NCBI GenBank assembly: GCA_019323235.1
Contig: JAHWHN010000022.1
Span: 1 to 7,281, forward strand
Direction: 5' to 3'
Length of the DNA stretch: 7,281 bases
Source: Candidatus Woesearchaeota archaeon
GTDB lineage: Archaea; Nanobdellota; Nanobdellia; Woesearchaeales; JABIAG01
Under the pieces are notes generated by a model. It was not told the DNA's origin, searched no databases, and saw nothing but the letters and a program-made list of their open reading frames with translations. Position numbers and translations under genes: made by a program. The number at the start of each line of letters is the position of its first letter. The stretch's first letter is position 1. Shown in pieces: positions 1 to 5,103 of the stretch.

Positions 1-1
1 A

Positions 2-685
2 AACTTAGATAACTTAGAAAATTATAAAAACATGAACAATAGGAATTTTTACAAACTTATAGATTTAAATAAGTTAGACTTCACTAAAGATTATGCTAAT
101 CTTGTAAAAAAAGAAATTGAAAAAAAAGGTAATCTTGAAAAGTTGTTTAATGACTATAAAGATTTAATAGAACAAAAAGATGTTAAATTACAAGATTTAG
201 CTTATAATTTAGTCAAAGATTATAACTTAAATAAATTAACTTCACAAGAATTATACAAACAAATTCAAGGATTAGATAAAAAATCTGATTTTGAAGAGTT
301 TATTGAAGAATATGTAAAATCAAAAGATGAAAATTTATTCAATAAAGGTCTTAAAAAATTGTATGTCAAAGATTCAAAATCAAAAAGTAAGTTATATCCT
401 GAATTAGATAGTTCATTAGGTTTGTATAAATATGGAAAAACAAATCTTGAAGACCTAGCAAAAGATTATTTGGATAATGAAGATGCAAATGGTAACTACA
501 AATTTGGTAATGATTCTGATAAAGACAAGATGTTATGTCCATCATGTTTAAGAATGGTGGCAAAGCTAATGCCAAGTGGTGTATGTAAAGATTGTGATGA
601 TCCAGGGTGCGGTGGTAATAATAATAATGATGATTATAATAATCGTCCTCCTGGTGGTGGAGCAGGAATGATGTTACTTAACTAA
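2..685 (+). CDS. Hypothetical protein with C-terminal zinc-ribbon-like cysteines, probably 5'-partial
   Basis: Function not recognised. The first ATG is at 32 and gives 217 residues, but the frame stays open to the left edge (ten more codons reading NLDNLENYKN). There is no TATA-like octamer at the expected distance and no Shine-Dalgarno before that ATG, so I treat the gene as probably cut by the window edge. Numbering from the ATG, residues 1-165 are hydrophilic, rich in Lys, Asp, Asn, Leu and Tyr, and probably mostly helical, with no signal peptide or membrane segment. Cysteines at 169, 172, 185 and 188 (CPSC, 12 residues, CKDC) look like a zinc ribbon, and a fifth Cys is at 193. The tail from 194 is Gly/Asn/Asp/Pro-rich low complexity and ends in MMLLN. 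The gene ends at a T-rich terminator and is separated from serS, so no partner is implied. A cytoplasmic zinc-binding protein is a reasonable guess; anything more would be invention. Confidence 0.7.
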   Translation, partial: NLDNLENYKNMNNRNFYKLIDLNKLDFTKDYANLVKKEIEKKGNLEKLFNDYKDLIEQKDVKLQDLAYNLVKDYNLNKLTSQELYKQIQGLDKKSDFEEFIEEYVKSKDENLFNKGLKKLYVKDSKSKSKLYPELDSSLGLYKYGKTNLEDLAKDYLDNEDANGNYKFGNDSDKDKMLCPSCLRMVAKLMPSGVCKDCDDPGCGGNNNNDDYNNRPPGGGAGMMLLN

Positions 686-704
686 TTTTTTTATTTATTT
701 TATT
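686..704 (+). terminator. T-rich archaeal-type terminator after the zinc-ribbon protein
   Basis: Seven T residues directly follow the TAA stop, then further T runs separated by single A residues. There is no GC-rich hairpin. Archaeal RNA polymerase can terminate at such U-rich tracts without a stem-loop, and a separate promoter follows before serS, so this fits a transcription end. The call rests on composition only. Confidence 0.5.
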
Positions 705-721
705 CTAATTCTAACAAAATA

Positions 722-729
722 TTTATAAA
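722..729 (+). promoter_or_regulatory. TATA box for leaderless serS transcript
   Basis: The octamer TTTATAAA is centred at 725.5, which is 26.5 bases before the A of the serS ATG at 752. Archaeal transcription normally starts about 25 bases after the TATA centre, so the mRNA should begin at or next to the start codon. No Shine-Dalgarno sequence lies between. The same octamer at the same distance precedes the Drg GTPase gene on the other strand, which strengthens the call. Confidence 0.6.
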
Positions 730-751
730 ATAATGAATAATTTCTATATTT

Positions 752-2032
752 ATGATAGACATTAAACTAATTAGAGAAAATCCAGATTTAGTAAGAGAGA
801 ATATAAAAAACAAATTTCAAGATGAAAAATTGAAATTAGTAGATGAAATTCTAGAACTTGATGAAAGAAATAGAGTATTAATGTCTGATTCTCAAAAATT
901 AAGAGCTGATAGAAATAAATTAAGTGCTAAAGTAAATGAAGCTAAAAAAGCAGGAAGAGATGCTTCAAAGTTCTTGGAAGAAGTAAAAGCAATTCCATTA
1001 AAAATTAAAGATATTGAAGATGAACAAATTGTTATCAAAGAAAAAATTGATGAAATTTTAAGAAGAATTCCAAATATCATTCATTCATCTGTACCAATTG
1101 GTAAAAATGACAAAGAAAATGTTGAAATTGAAAGAATTGGAGAACCAAAAGAATTTAATTTTGATGTAAGAAGTCATGCTGAATTAGCAGAAGAATTAGG
1201 AATTGCGGATTTCGAAACATCTGCAAAAGTTTCAGGGAATGGATTCTATTATTTAAAGGGAGATTTAGCATTATTAAATATGGCTTTAATTAACTTTGCA
1301 AGAGACTATATGGTTAAACAAGGTTATGAATATACTGAACCTCCATTAATGATTAGAGAAGAAGTATTAAATGGAGTTTATTCAGCTGCAGAAATTGAAG
1401 CTATGTCTTATAAAATTCAAGATGAGGATTTATTCTTAATTGCAACATCAGAACATCCTTTAATTGGTATGTTCATAAATAGAACAATTAGAAAAGAAGA
1501 TCTTCCAATTAAAATAACAGGTTATTCTGTTTGTTTTAGAAGAGAAATTGGTAGTCATGGTATTGATGAAAAAGGATTATATAGAACTCACCAATTTAAC
1601 AAACAAGAAATGATTGTAATTTGTGAACCTGAAGACTCATATAAATTCTATGATGAAATGTTAAATCATTCAAAAGAAATTTTCAAACAATTAGAAATCC
1701 CAACAAGAGTACTAGAATGTTGTTCTGGAGATTTGGGAGATTTAAAGGCTAAGTCTGCTGATTTAGAAGCTTGGAGTCCAAGAAGAGATGAATACTTTGA
1801 AATAGTATCATGTACAAATATGGAAGAAGCTCAAGCTAGAAGATTAGGAATCAAAATTACTGATGGCAAAGAAAAATATTACGCTCATACTCTTAACAAT
1901 ACTGTTATTGCGACATCAAGAGCAATGGTAGCAATTCTAGAAAATAATCAAAATGAAGATGGTTCTGTAAACATACCTAAGGCATTAATTCCTTACATGA
2001 TGGGTAAAGAAAAAATCGAACCTAAGAATTAG
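752..2032 (+). CDS. serS: Seryl-tRNA synthetase (class II)
   Basis: Charges tRNA-Ser with serine using ATP, in the cytoplasm, as a homodimer. The 426 residues match the usual family length. Residues 1 to about 110 form the N-terminal tRNA-binding domain, with a long two-helix coiled-coil arm (about 27-105) that grips the tRNA-Ser long variable arm. The catalytic domain follows: the serine-binding TSE loop in TSEHPL (232-237), motif 2 at CFRREIGSHG (261-270) with HQFNKQEM after it (280-287), the SCTNMEEAQARRLGIK stretch (353-368), and motif 3 at 379-400 with its invariant arginine at 390, then GSVNIPKALIPYM (404-416). All key residues appear intact. The wording is archaeal/bacterial standard SerRS, not the divergent methanogen-type enzyme. 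The ATG at 752 is chosen because the conserved MIDIKLIRENPDLVRENI start begins there and the TATA spacing fits a leaderless message. It has its own promoter; a plus-strand gene starts 53 bases downstream. Confidence 0.98.
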   Translation: MIDIKLIRENPDLVRENIKNKFQDEKLKLVDEILELDERNRVLMSDSQKLRADRNKLSAKVNEAKKAGRDASKFLEEVKAIPLKIKDIEDEQIVIKEKIDEILRRIPNIIHSSVPIGKNDKENVEIERIGEPKEFNFDVRSHAELAEELGIADFETSAKVSGNGFYYLKGDLALLNMALINFARDYMVKQGYEYTEPPLMIREEVLNGVYSAAEIEAMSYKIQDEDLFLIATSEHPLIGMFINRTIRKEDLPIKITGYSVCFRREIGSHGIDEKGLYRTHQFNKQEMIVICEPEDSYKFYDEMLNHSKEIFKQLEIPTRVLECCSGDLGDLKAKSADLEAWSPRRDEYFEIVSCTNMEEAQARRLGIKITDGKEKYYAHTLNNTVIATSRAMVAILENNQNEDGSVNIPKALIPYMMGKEKIEPKN

Positions 2033-2047
2033 TCTAAAAGCATAAGA

Positions 2048-2056
2048 TTAATATAC
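2048..2056 (+). promoter_or_regulatory. Possible TATA box for the zinc-ribbon membrane protein/corC pair
   Basis: The A/T string TTAATATAC lies in the 53-base gap after serS, centred near 2052. Transcription would start around 2078-2080, giving a leader of about six to eight bases before the ATG at 2086. No T-rich terminator follows serS, so read-through from serS is an equal possibility. The match is weaker and the spacing longer than at the other promoters here. Confidence 0.35.
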
Positions 2057-2085
2057 TACTAATGTCTAAAATCCATTAGAGTAAC

Positions 2086-2394
2086 ATGAATATACACTGG
2101 ATAGTATACTTAATTATTGGGATATTAGTAACGTCAGTATCGACATTTATAGAAAAGTTTGTATTTTTTATAGTTGTTGGAGTAATCTTTATTTTCATTG
2201 GAGTTGTTAAATTTATTCTTAGAGAAAATAATGATGCAACTAAAAGAATAAAACAAGATTTAGATCATACAATTAAAGAAATAAGACAAAACGATTCTAA
2301 AAATCCTGAAGATTATATCAAATGTAAACATTGTAAAGCTTATAACTATCCTCACGCAGAAATGTGTCATTATTGTGGCAGGAGAGTAAAGTAA
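2086..2394 (+). CDS. Small membrane protein with C-terminal zinc ribbon
   Basis: A 102-residue protein not assigned to a named family. Two hydrophobic stretches (about 5-20 and 25-45) probably form a short transmembrane hairpin. Then come a charged, helical linker (46-78) and four cysteines at 80, 83, 94 and 97 in a CxxC, 10 residues, CxxC arrangement (CKHC ... CHYC), followed by a basic GRRVK end. This is the layout of a zinc-ribbon domain on a membrane anchor. With the hairpin both ends would be on the same side, and the reduced zinc cluster and basic linker suggest the cytoplasm. The gene ends one base before the CorC-family gene and carries that gene's ribosome binding site in its last codons, so the two are made together and may act together at the membrane. 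No strong Shine-Dalgarno precedes the ATG at 2086; only GAG at 2079-2081 is present. Regulator, adaptor or assembly factor are all possible. Confidence 0.85.
   Translation: MNIHWIVYLIIGILVTSVSTFIEKFVFFIVVGVIFIFIGVVKFILRENNDATKRIKQDLDHTIKEIRQNDSKNPEDYIKCKHCKAYNYPHAEMCHYCGRRVK
2380..2384 (+). promoter_or_regulatory. Ribosome binding site of the CorC-family gene
   Basis: AGGAG lies inside the last codons of the upstream gene, 11 bases before the ATG at 2396 and 14 before the second in-frame ATG at 2399. It supports the first ATG and indicates translation as an internal cistron, in contrast to the leaderless look of promoter-proximal genes in this window. Confidence 0.6.
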
Positions 2395-2395
2395 A

Positions 2396-3628
2396 ATGAT
2401 GTTTTATATCATATCAGCAATCATATTATTATTACTTTCAGCTTTTTTCTCTGGTTCAGAAACAGCTATTGTATCTTTAACAAAAATACAATTAGAAGAC
2501 ATTAAGAAAAATAAAAAACCAGGTTATAAGTCATTGGTTGAATTAAAAGAACATCCTAAGAAAACATTAATTACAATTTTAATTGGAAATAACTTAGTAA
2601 ACATTTGGTTATCTTCTTTGGCAACAATGATTGCAATAGACTTATTCCAATCAAATACTATTGGAATTGTAGTTGGATTAATCACACTTTTAATTTTAAT
2701 ATTTGGAGAAATTATTCCAAAGAATATGTGTTTTGTATATAATGAAAGAGTTTCATTATTTGTGGCAAGATATCTTGTTTTACTACAATATATTTTATTG
2801 CCAGTAATTAAGTTTTTACAAATTGTTAATCATATTGTATTTAAAATATTTAGAATATCTGAACCAGATGAAATAATTACTGAGGAAGAAATTAGAACTG
2901 CAGCTTCTCTAGGTACTAAACATGGAACAATTGATAAACATTCTGCAAAAATAATTCATGAAGTAATTGATTTTAACAACACAAAAGTTGAAGAAATAAT
3001 GACTCCTGCTTCTGAAATTTTTTCTTTAAATGGAAATTTAAGTTTAATGGATGTAATGAATGAAATTGTTGAAAATGGTTATTCTAGAATCCCAATTTAT
3101 GAAAGAAAAATTACAAACTGTATAGGAATTTTACATGTTTCTGAAATGTTAAAATATGTAGCTGAAAATAAACCAAAGATTAAATTAAAAGATTTAAAAT
3201 TAAATCCAATCTTTTATGTTCCAGAAACTAAGAAAATTGGTGAATTATTAAAAAGCTTCCAAGAAAAAAGAACTCATTTAGCATTTGTAGTAGATGAGTA
3301 TGGAAATATTGAAGGAATTGTAACATTAGAAGATGTTTTAGAAGAATTAGTTGGAGATATTTTTGATGAAAGTGACATTGATGAAAACTTCATTGAGAAA
3401 GTAAGTTCAAAAGAATACATTGTAAATAGTATGATTACTCTTGATTTACTAAAAAAGAAATTAAGAATTAATTTAAAAAGTGAAGAATCTAATACTCTTA
3501 ATGGATATATTCTTGAAAAGTTCGGAGAAGTACCTAGAACAGATAAGAAATTCAAAATTGGGAAAAAAGAATTTACAATTTTATCAAGAGCAAAAACAAG
3601 AGTCAAAAAAGTTAGAATTAAACTATAA
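2396..3628 (+). CDS. CNNM/CorC-family divalent cation transporter (DUF21-CBS-CorC)
   Basis: A polytopic membrane protein of 410 residues, the usual size and complete domain order of the CorB/CorC/CNNM family. Characterised members are implicated in Mg2+ export, several of them Na+-driven. The DUF21 transmembrane domain spans about 1-150: an N-terminal hydrophobic helix leading to the conserved SGSETAIVSL (19-28), IGNNLVNI (63-70), a strongly hydrophobic helix at 88-103 and GEIIPKN (104-110). The CBS pair follows: CBS1 about 199-254 (EEIMTPASEIFSL ... GYSRIPIYE ... GILHVSEML) and CBS2 about 271-322 (HLAFVVDEYGNIEGIVTLEDVLEELVGDI), which in this family binds ATP and gates transport from the cytoplasm. 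The CorC_HlyC domain is at about 335-406. It starts one base after the zinc-ribbon membrane protein and ends two bases from a convergent gene. The exact ion is inferred from the family; the older hemolysin label should not be read literally. Confidence 0.93.
   Translation: MMFYIISAIILLLLSAFFSGSETAIVSLTKIQLEDIKKNKKPGYKSLVELKEHPKKTLITILIGNNLVNIWLSSLATMIAIDLFQSNTIGIVVGLITLLILIFGEIIPKNMCFVYNERVSLFVARYLVLLQYILLPVIKFLQIVNHIVFKIFRISEPDEIITEEEIRTAASLGTKHGTIDKHSAKIIHEVIDFNNTKVEEIMTPASEIFSLNGNLSLMDVMNEIVENGYSRIPIYERKITNCIGILHVSEMLKYVAENKPKIKLKDLKLNPIFYVPETKKIGELLKSFQEKRTHLAFVVDEYGNIEGIVTLEDVLEELVGDIFDESDIDENFIEKVSSKEYIVNSMITLDLLKKKLRINLKSEESNTLNGYILEKFGEVPRTDKKFKIGKKEFTILSRAKTRVKKVRIKL
3605..3610 (-). 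terminator. Possible T-run terminator for the 90-residue gene, inside corC
   Basis: Read on the minus strand, six T residues occur about 20 bases after the stop of the 90-residue gene, with more T runs further on inside the 3' end of the CorC-family gene. U-rich runs can end archaeal transcripts. In such AT-rich DNA T runs are common, so the call is weak. The plus-strand partner has only four or five T residues in a row after its stop. Confidence 0.25.
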
Positions 3629-3630
3629 TT

Positions 3631-3903
3631 TTAATTCTCGCTAGGGTATGTTTCTAATTCCTTTTTAAGATCTTCATAATTATATTTGATTATTGTTCTT
3701 CCAATCTTAAAGACGTAAGTTGATTGTAAATTATTTAATTTATATTCTAAGTTTAAGAATTCAGCATCATTCATTCTACAAAATGTTTTAATAAAAGGTT
3801 CAGATTTTTCTAGAATCTGTGTTAATTCTTTTGCCCAACATCTTCTCTGTTCTGGGTCAGTAATACCTTTTATTTTAACTTTACTCAAGTATTCTAAGTT
3901 CAT
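3631..3903 (-). CDS. Hypothetical protein, 90 residues
   Basis: Function not recognised. The protein is soluble and charged, with no signal peptide, no membrane segment and only two scattered cysteines (22 and 42), so it is not a zinc ribbon. Residues 16-40 (beginning TDPEQRRCWAKELTQIL) look like an amphipathic helix, 44-60 another helix, and STYVFKIGRTIIKYNY (61-76) reads like two short strands, followed by a closing helix. It is probably real: a TTTAAATA octamer is centred 24.5 bases before the ATG, giving a leaderless transcript, and the frame fills the space between drg and corC almost exactly. It converges on corC with a two-base gap. It has its own promoter but lies just after drg on the same strand, so some read-through from drg is possible. 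I can name no partner or family. Confidence 0.75.
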   Translation of the reverse strand: MNLEYLSKVKIKGITDPEQRRCWAKELTQILEKSEPFIKTFCRMNDAEFLNLEYKLNNLQSTYVFKIGRTIIKYNYEDLKKELETYPSEN

Positions 3904-3908
3904 TTAAT

Positions 3909-3915
3909 AAAAAAA
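3909..3915 (-). terminator. T7 tract downstream of the Drg GTPase gene
   Basis: On the minus strand seven T residues occur about 30 bases after the drg stop, with a five-T run just before them at 3929-3933. No hairpin is evident. A U-rich archaeal terminator for drg is plausible. The tract lies between the TATA box and the start codon of the next gene, so terminator and promoter would occupy the same 42 bases. Confidence 0.35.
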
Positions 3916-3923
3916 CTAGAATT

Positions 3924-3931
3924 TATTTAAA
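3924..3931 (-). promoter_or_regulatory. TATA box for the 90-residue gene
   Basis: On the minus strand the octamer TTTAAATA is centred at 3927.5, which is 24.5 bases before the A of the ATG at 3903. No Shine-Dalgarno is present in between; the sequence before the ATG is TTTTTTTATTAA. The spacing predicts a leaderless transcript starting at the start codon. Confidence 0.5.
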
Positions 3932-3945
3932 AAGATTTTTGAAAC

Positions 3946-5055
3946 TTATTTTAAATGTATTTCAACAATATCTTTATCATGAACTTCTTTATCAATACCT
4001 AGTGCTTGACCCGGAAATTTAGATGATCCCCAGACTTTAGCAGTCTTAAATCTAGATTCAAAACCTCTATGTATTTTTCTACAAATATCTCTTATTAAGC
4101 AAGGTCTTCTTAGAATAAGTGGTTCTTTTAGATCAGCTTCTTTACCGGCTTCTTTCATATAAATTCTAACCAATCCTAACCTCTCAAATATTAAATCTTT
4201 AAGTTCCTGCATATTAATTTTATTTTGAGAAGAAATTAAAACATCTGCTTTCAGTTTTTTCTTCAATTCTTCTGCTTTTTTTTCATCAATATCCATTTTA
4301 TTAATAGCAGTTATGCCTTTAATATAAACTCTATTTCCTGTAACAACATCAATTAATTGGTCATCAGTAATATCTTCCCTAACAATAATTTCACAATTCA
4401 TAATGCCCATTTGTCTAAGCATATCTTTAATTATTTCGTGATTTAAATGAGTTAATTTACAAGTAGTTGATAAATCAATACCACCCATTCCTGTTTTCTT
4501 TAATTTAACATCTGGAGGTACTTGGTTTAATCTAATTCCAACATCATAAACTTCCTTCATAATCTTTTCATATTGTTCAGGTTTATTCATATCAATCACA
4601 ATTAAAATTAAATCTGCAACTCTAATTGCAGCTAGAACTTCCTTACCTCTTCCTGAACCATCTGCAGCACCAGAAACAATACCTGGAACATCAAAGATTT
4701 GAATCTTTGCTCCATCATAATTTAATAAACCAGGAATCACATCTAAAGTGGTAAACTCATAAGCCCCAACTTTTGATTCTGCATTAGTCATAGCATTTAA
4801 TAATGTACTCTTTCCAACAGAAGGAAATCCTAACAAAGCAACAGTTCCATCACCAGTCTTTTTAATAGTATAACCTGTTGTAGTTCCACCTTTTTTAGTA
4901 GCAGCTTTTGTCTTTAATTCAGCAATCTTTGCCTTAAGCATACCAATATGGTGTTGAGTCTTTTTATTGTATTTTGTTTTAGATATTTCTGCTTCTAATT
5001 CAGAAATTCTACCAGAATAATCATTCTTCTTAGTTTCATACAATATTGTTGCCAT
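3946..5055 (-). CDS. drg: Drg/Rbg-family GTPase with TGS domain
   Basis: Cytoplasmic GTPase of the Obg superfamily, Drg/Rbg branch, found in archaea and eukaryotes. Eukaryotic relatives bind ribosomes and help stalled translation; the archaeal role is thought to be ribosome-related. The 369 residues are the typical length. An N-terminal helical region (about 14-55, with the family-typical HHIGMLKAKIAELKTK) precedes the GTPase core: G1 GFPSVGKST (76-84), switch I EFTTLD (100-105), G3 DVPG (122-125), then GIVSGAADGSGRGKEVLAAIR (126-145, family hallmark), G4 NKMD (252-255) and a G5-like SSQ (275-277). The stretch at about 175-245 matches the S5D2-type insert of Drg proteins. The TGS domain fills about 296-369 (RPCLIRDICRKIHRGFESRF ... 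KVWGSSKFPGQALG ... DKDIVEIHLK). All nucleotide-binding motifs look intact. The ATG at 5055 is supported by the family-typical N terminus and by TTTATAAA 26.5 bases upstream. It lies 48 bases after the 522-residue gene but appears to have its own promoter. Confidence 0.96.
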   Translation of the reverse strand: MATILYETKKNDYSGRISELEAEISKTKYNKKTQHHIGMLKAKIAELKTKAATKKGGTTTGYTIKKTGDGTVALLGFPSVGKSTLLNAMTNAESKVGAYEFTTLDVIPGLLNYDGAKIQIFDVPGIVSGAADGSGRGKEVLAAIRVADLILIVIDMNKPEQYEKIMKEVYDVGIRLNQVPPDVKLKKTGMGGIDLSTTCKLTHLNHEIIKDMLRQMGIMNCEIIVREDITDDQLIDVVTGNRVYIKGITAINKMDIDEKKAEELKKKLKADVLISSQNKINMQELKDLIFERLGLVRIYMKEAGKEADLKEPLILRRPCLIRDICRKIHRGFESRFKTAKVWGSSKFPGQALGIDKEVHDKDIVEIHLK

Positions 5056-5077
5056 AGTCTTTAGGTTAAATAAATCT

Positions 5078-5085
5078 TTTATAAA
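5078..5085 (-). promoter_or_regulatory. drg: TATA box for leaderless drg transcript
   Basis: The palindromic octamer TTTATAAA, inside TTTTATAAAA at 5077-5086, is centred 26.5 bases before the A of the drg ATG at 5055. This is the same octamer at the same distance as in front of serS. It sits in the 48-base gap after the 522-residue gene and indicates a separate promoter, with the mRNA beginning at the ATG. Confidence 0.6.
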
Positions 5086-5103
5086 ATTTATTATATTTTT
5101 AGA

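Noticed and set aside
2..19. Tandem near-repeat AACTTAGAT / AACTTAGAA at the left edge
   Set aside because: Two imperfect 9-base units only. It reads in frame as NLD/NLE and is best explained as coding sequence of the partial first gene.
366..575. Open frame of 69 codons on the minus strand inside the first gene
   Set aside because: Antisense shadow of the Lys/Asp-rich protein. Its translation shows no motif, and it has no promoter or ribosome binding site.
733..765. ATG at 733 overlapping the serS start out of frame
   Set aside because: It encodes ten residues and a stop, and would lie upstream of the predicted leaderless start at 752, so it is probably not transcribed.
892..1080. Open frame of 62 codons on the minus strand inside serS
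   Set aside because: Antisense to the coiled-coil arm of SerRS; the hydrophobic translation is the usual complement of Lys/Glu-rich codons.
2062..2079. Tiny upstream frame (M S K I H stop) between serS and the zinc-ribbon membrane protein
   Set aside because: It has no ribosome binding site, and the likely transcription start (about 2078-2080) lies at its end, so it would not be in the mRNA from that promoter.
3274..3606. Open frame of 110 codons on the minus strand inside corC
   Set aside because: It lies fully antisense to the CBS2/CorC_HlyC coding region, which is unmistakable on the plus strand. Its translation is Ser/Phe/Leu-rich, as expected from the complement of AT-rich coding DNA.
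2396..3628. Reading of the CorC-family gene as a hemolysin
   Set aside because: The hemolysin name is an old family label; the domain set is that of CNNM/CorC cation transporters.
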